Below, in pieces: positions 50,397 through 62,467 of a DNA stretch of 64,000 nt. Location of the stretch: contig OZ012686.1 of assembly GCA_963942565.1 (NCBI GenBank), forward strand, positions 34,811,699 through 34,875,698, given 5' to 3'. This stretch comes from Maea johnstoni. Its lineage: Eukaryota > Annelida > Polychaeta > Spionida > Magelonidae. The stretch's first letter is position 1. Each line of letters starts with the position of its first letter. A program made the position numbers and the translations under genes. Below the pieces are notes generated by a model. That model saw nothing but the letters and a program-made list of their open reading frames with translations. It ran no database searches and was not told the DNA's origin.

Positions 50397-53151
50397 GTGC
50401 AATACTATTACTCTACATCATTTGTAAATTGTAATAAAAGCTGCTTAATTTACACAGTAAATTTGCATCATTTATACCAACAACTGTTCCATTTCCAATA
50501 TAGATCTGTCTTATCTGACTTAATTGTTCATGACCAGGCCTCCCCATTATGTACAATGGACCATATATCCTATTCATATCAAATAAGGCAAGGCTTGACC
50601 TACCCTCTGAGGATACTATCACTATATACACTGAGAACCCTCCACTTGCGTAGTGATATACAGTACCTACCCCTGACACTCAATAACCCTGAGTCATGCG
50701 TGGCCAGCGTGGGGCTCTCATGGGGCTCTCGGGCAGGTCAAGGAACATACTAGCCTAATTGCTACAAGGCTCTATTCAGATTTTACTTTATTATATATAA
50801 ATGCTTGCACCTATACTACATAGGGACTTGTGGCCTACTGTTGTCCATTTAGTTCACACAATTGCCACATGAGGGAGATTTATAATGTGAATAGACATAA
50901 TTCCAACTGACCTACTAGTATACTGCAGTGCCATCTATCCACAATGAAAGACATTTACATATGGCCTGGGAGGCAGGCTAGCAACATACATGCACCCTGC
51001 AGAGAGATGCTTTCTCTAGGATCCCCCCTCTCACCGATGTTTATATACTCAATGCTACAACAACCAGGTTTTATGAACACAAAGTTTCATAAGTTGAATA
51101 CTGGTTATTGTCACCTTTCCTGCTATCGAAGGCTAAAGTCTGATCAGCCAATAGTTTAACCCATTCATGGCTGTTGCAGCCAAAACCACATGACAGTTCT
51201 GGTGATATCTCCCTTACAAAACAATTTTTAGGAAATATCTGAAAAAGAACTGTTTATCAGAACTCTGTCTACAATTCATCTTGAAAATATTTTGTGAATT
51301 CATGCTTCATTCTTAAGCTATTTTTTCAGAAATATGACAGGTCCATAATACACACCGGTCAAGTAAACCTCCAGGCGTGAATGTTTTAATAGCTAAGAAT
51401 GGCATGGAGAAATCACCTAGTGGTAGGTCACTTGCAACACTCTCACATGCCTGAAGCAGGGCCTCTAACCATGAATATGGTGGTGAGATATGGGGAACTA
51501 ACAGTATACAGTGTGCTATACTGCTCAGTCATTTGGACAACCCTAAACATTACTTAAGAGTTTTTTGTTTCAAAATCTATGAAACATGTTGCCTGCCATA
51601 TGGAATGGCCCTCTATAATCTTTGGTTTCAAAAACCATCAAGCATGTTGCAATATCTGTTTATATTCTTTCTGTACAAAGTAATTCTAATCCTTTGTGTA
51701 TATTGATGCTGATAGATGAGCTGAGGTATAAATAGGTATTCTAAATATGGCTTAGGTTATCAGGGGCTAAGCTAAAAACAATCATATGTTAGTAGGACAT
51801 GTCATAAATAAATATTGTCTTTCTTATATTGACGACAATGATATGATGGTAGTTTCATTCATTTATCATAACATAGAATGATTGAAAGGGTGCAAAAAGC
51901 TGTATCTGAGTATAAGGACATGTCATAAATAAATACTGTAAAGTTTGAAATATTAACTTGGAAGTAATAATAGTGACTTTAATGAGTGGGTCCGATTCGC
52001 TAATATTACAATTTGTTTATATTTGTTCTATTTTGTATTCAAATTGCGTATTTAGTCACAATTTCACATGGTCAGTTGATAACCATACGTAGGCCTACCC
52101 TACATACATGCATAGACCCATGTATGTGCGTGCTGTGATATGTGTATGTCTTATGGTGTACAACCAAATTTGAATGATGCGTGTAATCACAGTGGATCTG
52201 AATTCCTTAATTGCAATATACTATTCAGGACGGACCTTCATTGACACATGAGTTAGATAAACAGCCGTGTAGCGATGCTAGTTAAGTGCATAAAATTCAT
52301 GTGATTCTAAGAAAGCCCTGATAGCCCTTGGCTAGATATTGAAGGTCAATTCTACTTCTTAATAGCCCTTCTGAATAGCCCAAAGGGGCTAGATGAAAAT
52401 GAACTGTCATTGAATGAAGAAGTATTAGAAGTTCTCTGCTTCTACTCACCTGGAGGATAATAAGATGAAACCTGCATTCTTTTTCATGTAATAAATGGAG
52501 GCTAGGGGTTGGCCAATATAATTGACAAAATGTCATAAAAAATATTTTTTTTATTAATTTATCATAACATAGAATGATTCAAAAGGCACCTGTCACATAT
52601 TTAACCATTTATGCTTATCGTTCCAATACCCAAAGTAACATTTAAACCTTTTATATTTTTTAGAAATAATCTGTGCATGAAGCATACACTCAGAAAATAT
52701 TTGAATGTGATGGTTAGTTTATTTCTAAAAAAATAATTTACAAAGGAATATTTTTCTAAATATCTTTTGATTTCAAAAACGTTTTAAAATGCCAGCTTGT
52801 TTTGGGTTACAATGAAGTGCAGGCATGAAAGGATCAATAAAGACCATATATTTGTTTATGTCACTTTCACCCCATGGACTTAGGACATGAATCTTTTAAG
52901 AATATCTGCCCTAGATGATTATATGCACCTGGTAACCTAATTCCCAATTGTCTGGAGTAGGTTATGAACAACAACTTCAGTCTGGAAGATCCTAAATTAG
53001 CAAGTCAAATAGGGGTGCTAATGTTTATTATGATACCTCACGTGAAGGTTCCTGATTATTTCCCTCGGGCATTGCCCTCGAGAAATAATTCTCCCTCGGG
53101 GTCATAATCTGCACTGTCGACCAATAAGCTTGTCAATAACTGTTAATTATT

Positions 53152-53153
53152 AC

Positions 53154-53210
<57 letters not shown>
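53152..53210. repeat. TAA microsatellite just before exon 8
   Basis: About 60 bases of AAT/TAA ending some 45 bases upstream of the exon 8 acceptor. Confidence 0.95.
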
Positions 53211-53214
<4 letters not shown>

Positions 53215-53257
53215 TTAATGATGATGTTGATGATGTTTTTGACTTTGTTTTTTGCAG

Positions 53258-53463
53258 GCTTCTTGAAGGTTGGCGGACTGACAGGGCTGTATGAAAAATA
53301 TGAGTTTGCGATAGCAGCCAACACGACTGCTAACGCCACCTGTGGGCAGACTTCAGAAATGGCTTGGACGATGCTGCGACCAGCAGATGATAAGGATATG
53401 CCATGGCCAGGTTTTCTGCTCGGACAGACACCAGCCTCCGTATGGTATTGGTGCGCTGACCAG
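53258..53463 (+). CDS. SLC5A3-like: SLC5A3-like exon 8 (extracellular loop and gate helix)
   Basis: 206 bases (residues 205-273), phase 1 in and phase 0 out, acceptor TTTTGCAG and donor GTAATC. After LKVGGLTGLYEKYEFA comes an external loop with two N-glycosylation sequons (NTT and NAT). Then follows DMPWPGFLLGQTPASVWYWC and ADQ. The Tyr-Trp of WYWC correspond to SGLT1 Tyr290 and Trp291, inner gate and sugar contacts. Ser replaces SGLT1 Thr287, as in SMIT1. GQTPASVWYWCADQ is, as I recall, identical to human SMIT1. The acceptor follows a TAA microsatellite (53152-53210) by about 45 bases. Confidence 0.95.
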
Positions 53464-54084
53464 GTAATCACTGACACTCATAAGTCTTTGAGTAGATAAT
53501 AACCCTTATCATCAGCTCCACTGTGATACTCGCAGCTGATTGGTCAATTGCTGTTGGGTACTGGATTGTATTTCATTGCTTTTCATTAAATGTCAATGCT
53601 AGGATCCGGATAAGTGTTTTATCCTCACTCTCAGTGTTTTATCCCACTTCGCCATGGCAACTATGGGTTTGACCTCAAGTTTACAGGTCACAGCCTCGTT
53701 TTGAACCCTTGGCGACGAAAAAGAAAATGGCAGACATTCCTCTTCACACCGCCGCCTGACTCGATTCTTTTGCCGTTTAAAACACTATTTGCGCATGTTA
53801 GTCTGCCAACATGGTGTATACATGGAAATAAAGATGGCAGAAAGTAATTAAGATGGATTTAGGTTGGTATGTTGTTCATACATAAGAGAAATAATTTCCG
53901 TTTGGTCGGAGTCAGGTCTGACGAAAATCTCCGTTGCTACATAGCCTGTCGGACTCGAGTCTGGCAATGATAAATTCGTTATCCTCCTTGTAAAAAAGGG
54001 ATACGGCCTGGTATCTGCGTTTAGCCAGTCGTATCACACTCGGCCTCCGGCCTCGTGCGATACGGCTGGCTTCACGCAGATACC

Positions 54085-55877
54085 CAGGGGCGGATCCAGG
54101 ATTTGGGAAGGGGGGGTTCAATTTAGTTCCAAACAGCGACACTGGTGGCGCCACTAATAATGATTTCTAAAACCACCGCCAGGGGTCAACTAAAAAGTTA
54201 AACAAGGGGTTCCATTAGAGATAAAACTAAGTAGGTTTTTTAAATGTATTCCTAAATTCTAAATCAGTTATCACATGCACAATTAAATTTGGGGGTGGAT
54301 ATATTGCCTATCTTTGGGGTCAGCAGATTGAATGATGGACCTTTAGCACTTTCAAACATGTAAAAAAAACATTTTACTTCGTAGAGGTCCAACAATATGG
54401 ACATCCTGGGGATGAAGATAAGAACTTTTTGCGTGCTATGCTTAATTGGTGTTATACATGTATTCGGGGAGGGGGGGGTCAATTTGAGATGGACTCTTTG
54501 ACTAGTGATATGACTAAACACCAGTCATGAGAGCCATTCAGTATATTTCCCCTTCTATGCTAGTCTAATCCTCGGGCACCAGCCATTACAATTTTGCTTA
54601 TAAGGGGGGAGGGGGGTTCAATTTGAGACCACCCTTCTGTGCTACTGTAGTCTAATTTGAGACGTACCCTTCTGCGCTGGTCTAATTATCAGACACTAAC
54701 AATTACAATTTTGATTATAAGGTTAAGCAGATGAATAAAGAAGTTATTCTTTATCCTTTTTCTATTTTTCTAAGAATATATGTACGCCAGAAAGTAGACG
54801 TCTTTATGTTTCCAGGACCTTCTCTAAGGATGGTGAGAGCACAGTTCTACCATTGTGTATGCATGCTGAATGCTAGATTAAAGATTGTAAATCAACCTTC
54901 TATTATTTTCTTGATGTCTCTGGCTGTGCCCCTCTCGTGTGCAGTCCTTAGTGGCCGGTGGTTAGGTATTCTTCAAAGGCTGAGGAGGGATCAAATAATC
55001 TAGAAGTTTGAAAAGTTGACGGACCCCCCCCCCCCTTCACCTAACAAACTTGAGGTTTTCTGAAATGTGGATAGGTATTCTAAAAAGGCTTAGGAGGCGG
55101 GAATCAAATAACCTAGAAGTTTGAGAAGTTGACGAACCCCCCCCCCCCCTCAGCTAACAAACTTGATGTTTTCTGAGCTGAAATGTGGTTAGCTGTTCCT
55201 ATTTATCTAAAGGTATTCTTCAAATGCTTCGGAGTAATCAAATAATTTAGAAGTTTGAGAAATGAACAAACCCCCCCCCCCCCCACCTAATAAACATGAG
55301 GTTTTCTAAGCTGAAATGTGGTTCAGTTATAAGGTTTAAGAAGTAGACGAACCCCTCCCCCCCTCACCTAACAAACTTGAGGTTTTCTGAAATGTGGTTA
55401 GGTATTCTTCAAATGCTTATAAGGTTTTAGAAGTAGACGAACCCCTCCCCCCCTCACCTAACAAACTTGAGGTTTTCTGAAATGTGGTTAAGTATTCCTC
55501 AAATGCTTATAAGGTTTGAGAAGTGGACGACCCCCCCCCCCCCCCCCCCCCCCCCCCAGCCGCACCTATCAAACTTGAGGTCTTCTAAGCTGAAATGACA
55601 CCATCCGTATCCGTCCGATAACAACAGATAATCCCTTCAAACAGGATGTTCATACACCCAGGGGCATTCCTGTCGGACGCCAATCACCTTGTTGTTGCCT
55701 TCTCTTGAGGCCTGGTGAAACAGAAGACGGGAAACAATTGCAATTGGTACTGGTGGCCGAGGCTAGGAAAACAATTAGTTCTGATGTTTTTCCACAGGTG
55801 GCGTAGTGGTGCAAAGTGACTCCCCAGCCAGGGGGGGTTCGGACGAACCCCTCGAACCCCCCCTGGATCCGCCCCTG
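54085..55877. mobile_element. CAGGGGCGGATCC-ended element with 5-base duplication, about 1.8 kb
   Basis: Ends CAGGGGCGGATCCAGG and CCTGGATCCGCCCCTG are exact inverted repeats. ATACC occurs directly outside both ends (54080-54084 and 55878-55882). No transposase domain was recognised. Much of the interior is an expanded minisatellite (54955-55600). Confidence 0.75.
54955..55600. repeat. Minisatellite with long cytosine runs, six units
   Basis: Units of about 70-120 bases share GAAGTTGACGAACCCC-like starts with 7 to 27 cytosines, CACCTAACAAACTTGAGG, TTTTCTGAAATGTGG and GGTATTCTTCAAATGCTT. The longest C-run is about 27 bases, near 55530-55557. Confidence 0.85.
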
Positions 55878-56192
55878 ATACCAGGCCGTATCCCTTTTTT
55901 ACAAGGGGGATAACTAATATTATGCTGCTGGTGGCTCATTTGGCCAATACAAAATGATGCAAAAAATCTTTTTTTTAAATGACTGAAACCCTTGCACATG
56001 GGTACTCATCTGGGAATGTTCAGCAAGAGCTAACCCATGAATACCCACATGACTAGGTTTAGATGGTTTTCAAAAGAAAAGAATTCCATCGCATTGTTTA
56101 AATCTAGCCTTTAAATAGGCAAAACAGTGATGATAAACAACATTTTATTAAACAGTAATTCCAAATCCTAAGTCCACTAAATTCTCTTGCAG

Positions 56193-56440
56193 ATGATGAT
56201 TCAGTGTTTGTTGGCAGCTGAGAGCAAAAAAAAGTTAGATATTCATTTTTAGAAAAATGTCTGATTGGCTCTTTCTGATGTAGCCTTTATATGACGGAAA
56301 AGAAACTGGAATCATAAGTTTTATTCCAAATCATTCATTTCTTTATGTAGATGATGGATCTGTGCTTGTTAGCAGAATAGCAGCCAAGAACCCGATGAAG
56401 CCAAGAGTCAGAGAGGGAAACAATTCAACTGGCTGGTTCT
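56193..56440 (+). pseudogene. Two decayed tandem copies of the start of exon 9
   Basis: After a CTCTTGCAG acceptor-like site, 56193 reads ATGATGATTCAGTGTTTGTT (MMIQCLLAAES before decay). After CTTTATGTAG, 56351 reads ATGATGGATCTGTGCTTGTT and continues to CAGCCAAGAACCCGATGAAG and CAGAGAGGGAAACA. The real exon has ATGATGGTTCAGCGCTCGCT, GCTGCCAAGAGCCTGTCGCA and CCCAGGGAGGGACA. The upstream flanks share ATTCCAAATC. Both copies run into stops, the second after nine codons, so neither can replace exon 9. Confidence 0.75.
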
Positions 56441-56483
56441 GATGAAAAAAGTGAGGATAATCAAAATTCTTTTGTGTTTGTAG

Positions 56484-56619
56484 ATGATGGTTCAGCGCTC
56501 GCTGGCTGCCAAGAGCCTGTCGCATGCCCAGGGAGGGACACTGTTTGCCGGCTACCTCAAGATCCTACCACTCTTCATGATGATCATGCCAGGAATGATC
56601 AGCAGAGTCCTGTTCCCCG
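56484..56619 (+). CDS. SLC5A3-like: SLC5A3-like exon 9
   Basis: 136 bases (residues 274-318 plus one base), phase 0 in and phase 1 out, acceptor TTTGTAG and donor GTAAGA. It encodes [20 protein letters not shown], then [20 protein letters not shown] and RVLFP. The VQR-LAAK-xxHA-G motif and the Lys of GYLK (SGLT1 Lys321) are present. Most SLC5 proteins have VIVQR, so Met-Met replaces Val-Ile, a conservative change. Two decayed copies of this exon's beginning lie just upstream (56193 and 56351). Confidence 0.93.
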
Positions 56620-57126
56620 GTAAGAGAAGTTGATTCGTTTCCTGTAACCCTACCCTGACAAGTTTTTTATTCTAAAAAGTCCCTACCTAAAGTTTTTTTC
56701 TTCCTCCCGACTCCCAATCAATGTAAAACATGCATAAAACACACATTTTTGACCAAAGAAATAATCAAAAAAAATTTTTTTACCGACCTTCCTACCCTAT
56801 TTTTTTTCGGACCGTTACAGGAAACAAACAAATTTTTTTCTAGGCCTTATTGCTTTTTCTATTTTTCATGATAATAACCTTTGAATAGATTATGAATTCC
56901 AAATAGATTTGAAAGAGAGTTGAACTCTGGTCAGCATTTCATCATTAAATGTTTTCTTAAAGATGCTTTTGTTCAAAAGATATCACCACAACAGTCAGGC
57001 CGTTTTTCTTGGCCTCTACAGGCTACAGTCAGGCAAACAGTGACCAGGCTTAAGGGAGGTCTGGGGGCATGCTCCTCTAGAGAATTTTGAAAGATGATAT
57101 TGTGCTTTGAGGTGCATTTGTTGGGC

Positions 57127-57341
57127 AATATCAGCCCTTATGCTGCTGGTGGCTACTTTGGCCAATACAAAATGATGCAAAAACCTGAAAAATGATTGAA
57201 ACCTGGTCAAATGGGTACTGATCTGAGAGTACTCAGCGAGAGCTTTCCTATGAATACCAACATGACAGGGTTTGGAGGGTTTTTAAAAACTCTGCATCCT
57301 TATGCTTTGGATGGAAGTAGACTTAGCATTGGAAGGGTTAA
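57127..57341. mobile_element. TTAA MITE family A
   Basis: It runs from CCCTTATGCTGCTGGTGGCT to GCATTGGAAGGGTTAA. The left TTAA has mutated to ATCA. It ends about 75 bases before exon 10's acceptor. Confidence 0.7.
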
Positions 57342-57414
57342 ATTAACAAATCTGATTTTCTATTTCTGTGTTCCTGTGAATAAAGCTTATCCTACTGTTC
57401 TGTTTGTCTTCCAG

Positions 57415-57526
57415 AGGAGGTGGCGTGCTCGACCCCTGAGAGGTGCTTCGAGGTGTGTGAGAACAGAGCTGGCTGCACCAACATCGCCTACCCCAAGCTG
57501 GTCCTGGAACTCATGCCCACAGGAAA
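57415..57526 (+). CDS. SLC5A3-like: SLC5A3-like exon 10 (3' border uncertain)
   Basis: Acceptor TCTTCCAG, phase 1 in. It completes Glu319 and encodes [20 protein letters not shown] then [16 protein letters not shown]. The cysteine-rich external loop (VAC, ERC, EVC, GC-NIAYP) and ELMPTG match SLC5 proteins, where the next residues are usually LRGLM. The donor is less clear: GT at 57527 gives GGAAA/GTACCA, a weak site leaving phase 2. An alternative is GT at 57532. The frame itself runs to a stop in intron sequence. No following exon encoding RGLM or the SSLTSIFNS helix was found up to 64000, so the C-terminal half should lie downstream of the window. Confidence 0.88.
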
Positions 57527-57557
57527 GTACCAGTATTTGATAGATAACCCCTCTTTG

Positions 57558-57835
57558 GGGGACTGCCCCAATAGCTGAGAGGTCTAAGGCACTGTGCTAA
57601 GACTGCACACTGTCTCTCAACCCTGCCGTAAGTCTTAGGTTCAGATCCAACTCCAGGCATGTGAGATGATTGTCATTGACTTAGTGTTAGATGGTGGTTT
57701 ACCTGGGTAATGGAGGTAATTGCCTGTGACTTCGGGGTAGTCAATGTCTTTCCCGCGGTAATTGAGATGATTGCTAGTGATTTAGGGTTATTTGGCAGTT
57801 TTCCCTGGGTAATGGCATTTCGAGCACTGCTTACA
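57558..57835 (+). mobile_element. tRNA-like SINE (Ser/Leu-type head)
   Basis: The head GGGGGACTGCCCCAATAGCTGAG has box A TAGCTGAGAGG and box B-like GGTTCAGATCC at the expected distance. It continues with the family body (ATGGTGGTTTACCTGGGTAA). It begins about 30 bases after exon 10 in the same orientation. Confidence 0.65.
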
Positions 57836-60800
57836 ACAAGCCAGTCAAGATTTCAGCCTTAGTATAGCAGAAAAGTGAAGGGGAATTACACCCCTTTTAG
57901 CAACAGGATCAAGGCTCAAAATGTTCATTGGTTACTATATATAGAGACCTTCAGCTACCATATGTGATTCATCACTATACTGTAGGGTGAGAGAAAATGA
58001 GACCAATATTTTTTTGTGGGAGGTAAGAATTTCTTATTATAATCCATTGATAACTTGTAAATAAGTCATTTTACATAAGTATTTTTGCAGGGCAAGGGGT
58101 GATTTGTAGGGCTAGTAAAGTAGAGGGCCAGTTTCTTGCACTGGGCAAGTTGGAATACAAGATTGCAGGGATAGGGTTACTGATTTCTCTTCGTCATAAC
58201 ACTCTTTTAGACTTTCAGGCTATCAAAAACACTGGCTTCTGAAGATGACGTCTCACAGAAACTGGTTTGACCTTCAACCCATGCATCTTGGGATTGCCTG
58301 GAGGCTTTGTATGTGTGCGGCATTGTGAAGTGGAGTCTTTTTATCATGCAATTGAACTTCTCTTTGGAACGGATTGTTTTTGACCCACGGTTTCATGTTT
58401 TGTCACTCTGTGACACTCATTGTAGCTAGCATGCTGTTGAAAAGGACGAAAATCACAGACTGAAGAACGCAACTTATTTATGCTCAATATGTCCAGTTGG
58501 AGCGATAACCTGGGAAATATATTTTGAATATGTGTAAACTAGCTACGACAGGGTATTTGACCAGGTATTTTTTTTAAAATTTTGAACAGCTCTCAATTGT
58601 ATTTCTTTAAAGTCATTTGAAGTTATTGAAGTTTGTTTAAAGTTTCTTCTAAGCGAATATGGCTTTATTTTCATGTTTTCATTGGTGAAAGTGATGGTGT
58701 TGTATTTTGCAATTAAGAAAATGATTTTCCTAGGAAGATAAGTCTTACCTTATACCTTCACATCTTGGTGCAAAAGGTTCTCTATGTATAACTTTGGTTA
58801 AATAGGCATTTTGCTGTGAGCAGGTATATAATGTCCTTCATAATGAGATAAAAATACCTATCAGAAAATAACATAACAATGGGTCTTTCAGTTGCAGGAC
58901 ACCAAAGACAGTCCTTCACAATGCCACACATTTGTATAACAACCAAGCTAGCTGCTCATGAGGATGTAGAGGTAACTGGAACCTAAGATCACATTCTTGG
59001 GAGCCAGGCATCTTCCTACGAAGCCATGATGGATTCACCAAAGATTGAATACATATTTGCTTTCTTATTACTAATTGATATGGAATTGGGTGGATTTGAA
59101 TCTGTGAAAGTATTATGTTAATGGACTGAAAATTTTAAAACATCAAAATTGAATATAGAGGACATGCTTCCTTAATTCTTTATTTGATATGAATCGATGA
59201 ATCTGATGAATTAAGTTCAAGTAAATCGATGTACATCATGTTATACTCAGTTATACTCATATAATAGAGAAACCTCTGAAAATTGGAACATCTTTGGATT
59301 AGGGCAAAGTGTTCATCTCAGGAGGTGTTCACATCTTTAGTATTGTTTCTCCCTAGTTAAAACATCAGAAGGTGTTCACACCTGAGAGAATTTTCCTCAC
59401 TGTGGTAGCTTTGAAATCAGACTGGGAAAATGTGCTCAACAATATATGTGGTATTTGCATCCCAGCCGTCTTATTAACATTTGGAATTGTATAATCCACA
59501 TGAGAGTAATAAAGGCACACATACAGCAAAAGTGCATGAGTTGACCACTGCCTTCAAATTGTAGTAATCTGATGTCAGGAGTGTTGGTGAGTATATAGAC
59601 CACTATATTAGCAATATTTACCATAGAGGCATATGAATGTTTGTGTGAATTGTGCATGGAAGAAGGGCTCGAAATTAAGGATTAGGATCACTTGTCCTTC
59701 AGGCAAGTAAAATCCAAGTTTGGTCCTACGAAACTGATTTTTTTTGCTTGTTTAAAAAAATATTAAAACTGAAAGGTAAACTATTGATATTGCTGTCGCT
59801 GATGCTTAGTACATAACATTCAGGCATCCGTTGGACAAGTAAGCGTTATTCTCACTTGCCTCAACGATCCTATACTTGCCCCAGTGCTCCTAAACTTGCC
59901 CTGGACAATCGGACAACTCTTAATGTCAAGCCCTGAGAAGAATGCAACCCATTTTATTCGTTACCTATTCATTCTTAGGCAAAAGAAATGTTCCTGGTCA
60001 GAGCCGAAATTCAAAAAAACTATATAGATTTTTCAAGCTGACTTGTCTGATTTGATAATGCATCAATTTATCTGCATAGGGGATTTAATTATACCAACCA
60101 AAACCATATGATAATGGTGCAAAGAAAAAAAACCAAACACATGGAAAATGTCTGTTAATGTCAACTTTTTTTTTTAAAGATGAGTCTGATTTTTATTATG
60201 TGAAGTTGAATTAGATAAGGGCACAGTATCCTAAATTAGGCACTTTTTCCTGGTCTTATTATATAGGGAAGTGCTATCTGGTCAATCCTGCTTGGGAGAC
60301 CTCCTGTGAAGGAAGACAACTGTCTATAAAAGCATGGCCAATAGACTTCTCTAAGGTGCAAAGAATTATATTTGTGTTGTCCTGTCAGTAGTTTACTTTA
60401 CCATTGAATTTATATGTAACGTTTATTGTAAAAGTAATATAAAAACAGATGTTTCATTGTTTCTCGGAAAGCATTATAGAAAAATCGGTCTTAAATGGAA
60501 TTTGATGGAGTAACTAATTTAAATATTTCATAGAATGTATGGGGCCTTGCTTGTTCTTTTGACAGAGTTAATCTACCCCGTCCTTATTTTTTGGGTGTTA
60601 TTTATTTTGCATTTGAGAAGCACTGCATGGCATAACATAGTTTGCCCATGATTCAACAACTAAAATAATTAAAACCGTTTCTGCTATCCATTTGAAAAAT
60701 GAAATTACTGTATGTGGTTTTGAGAAGGGTCTAATAATCGGCAGAATGGTATGAAGTAAAAGGGATTTGTTTTCTCAAGTCACTAAAAAGAAAAAGTGCT

Positions 60801-60944
60801 ACCGACCCTTCCTTGTGAACTGATATATGTTTTATGCATCTGCAAATATTTATCAGTTTTCGATATAAAGATGCAGAAATGAAAGTTCATTTACATGTAT
60901 CTGAATTTTAGCTTATCAGAACTGAAATGAATTATTTTCTAATA

Positions 60945-61173
60945 GTAAAGTAAAGTAATCTTTATTATAAGTTGGATAATACTTTACAATAAACGCAAGC
61001 TACCAGGGCTCTTGGCCGACTGGACCTATGGCTATATAAGTGCCATTCGAAGCACTAGGCAAGAGAAGTAAACTGTCTTGCCCAAGGACAGATTATAGTA
61101 GCCTCCAGCTTGGATCGAACCTGCGGCCCTTCGGTCGCCAGTCAAATGCTATCAGTTAGGCCATGCGTCTTCT
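60945..61173 (-). mobile_element. tRNA-derived SINE, second family
   Basis: On the minus strand, box A TGGCCTAACTG (61149-61163) and box B GGTTCGATCC (61112-61121) are correctly spaced for a tRNA-derived promoter. A body with CCTTGGGCAAGACAG and CTTCTCTTGCC follows, then a tail TTATAATAAAGATTAC. The whole is distinct from the Ser/Leu-headed family. Confidence 0.8.
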
Positions 61174-61901
61174 CTGCTGTCTAGAAATACTCAATTGAAT
61201 ACTTGTCTGTCTAAAGATGATGTTCTGTGAACATCTTTTTGGCAAATAGTAACTAATATTATTACACAGTCATCAGTCAGCATTTATGCGGACATATATC
61301 ATTTAAGCATGCAATTGGTAGGCGCAACCGGCTTCCGAGAGCTATGCCCGCTAGAATCGTAGGTTCCAACTAAGGTTAGTGGTAATTGGGGACCAGCAAG
61401 CGCCAAAGATCGTCTCCTTATGTTAAATCTCCCCCAGAAATAACCAAAACACATACCTTTCCTCTTGCCATGTCTGCAAACCTTCGCGCTCTCACTGTTC
61501 ATATTCGCTGCATAATCGTCCTATTGGCCAATTAACGTGAAGGTGCAATAACAGTCATTGCGGCAAATGTCTGAAGCACGCTGGACAGCGAGAGTGTGAA
61601 GGTGCAATAACAGTCATTACACTCCTATCGGCAATCATTGAGGGGTGCAGTTATACGGATGTTTGACAACACCCCTTCTACAGAAAATTGTCCTAAACTC
61701 AACCCGCACGGTGCGCTTATTCAAGAGAATACAGTATCCTGAATCAAGCATAGATAGCCAGTTAAGTCAGACAACATAGGAAATGCAATAAAACTGAAGA
61801 TACCCTTTCAAGTGAGATGATTTCTTTGAGGAGGAAACACACATACACACGTTATTCAAATTAAATTACTTAATTCACAATTGCATACATATTTAAATTT
61901 T

Positions 61902-62203
61902 CAGGGTCTTAGCCAGGATTGAGAAACTGGGTGCGAAAAGATTTCTGATTTTCATGGGGGACCACAATATACTCAGATTACAACCATAAACATGTATTTA
62001 CTTAATGAAATTAGGCATTAGGTAATGTTCACATGCAATGTCATCAGAATTACATTGAGGTGAAAAAATTCAGATACATGTATATGCTTGAAATTGACAT
62101 CTTAAGAGATTTTTTACAAAAATATTTTGGGTGTCCTGATGGGTAATTATTAAGGGTTGTGTATCCAAAAGACACCCAGATGCTCTGCTGGCTAAGAATG
62201 TTT
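61902..62203. mobile_element. hAT-type MITE (CTTAGCCAG family), decayed right end
   Basis: It starts CAGGGTCTTAGCCAGGATT and ends near GCTGGCTAAGAATG. The interior agrees with 12805 (GGGGGACCACAATATACTC, AACCATAAACATGTAT, GGGTGTCC). The flanking octamers no longer match. Confidence 0.7.
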
Positions 62204-62467
62204 CGTTGATATTTAGATTGGTTCTCTGTGCATGAATAAGCCTGCCTAACACATCCTTTTACCCATAACACGTTTACATCTGGAGCATATACGTGATCAG
62301 ACAATTTTGATTGGAACATGTGCAATAGAGCAATACATATTTCAAGATGGGTTGCGATACTTGCGAATCCCATCTGGAATCAAAGCTTTCAATCCAATAT
62401 TTCTCAAAATATTGCTCCAAGACCAAGATATTCCAATGTATGTCAGACCATGCATATGCTCTAGATT

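Larger units (their letters stand above)
47089..53257 (+). other. SLC5A3-like intron 7 (6.2 kb)
   Basis: It contains a tRNA-like SINE interrupted by a hAT MITE (47113-47610), TTAA MITEs (47614-47835, 49229-49461, 51156-51389, about 52601-52838), a hAT-type element (48620-49084), a GA microsatellite (50308-50396) and a TAA microsatellite (53152-53210) next to exon 8. The block 49870-50040 has several short variants of the pair CCTGGTCTAA and TTAGACCAGG, a local inverted-repeat cluster. No extra exon was seen. Confidence 0.6.
53978..55914. mobile_element. Fold-back MITE opened by a larger insertion
   Basis: The outer inverted repeats (53978-54015 and 55877-55914) are about 38 bases with a single mismatch. 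They include TTGTAAAAAAGGGATACGGC. Next to the left repeat the arms run AGCCAGTCGTATCACACTCG then GTGCGATACGGCTGGCTTCA, an inverted pair. Removing the inner insert restores a hairpin of about 145 bases. Confidence 0.75.
53464..56483 (+). other. SLC5A3-like intron 8
   Basis: Most of it is one nested transposon (53978-55914) with a cytosine-rich minisatellite inside. A partial TTAA MITE follows at about 55917-56080. The last 330 bases hold two decayed copies of the beginning of exon 9. Bases 53470-53970 are unassigned. Confidence 0.6.

Noticed and set aside
58240-58460. Stretch that looked exon-like (ACTTTCAGGCTATC start)
   Set aside because: None of its frames continues the SLC5 protein (RGLM or SLTSIFNS expected) and no matching donor phase was found.
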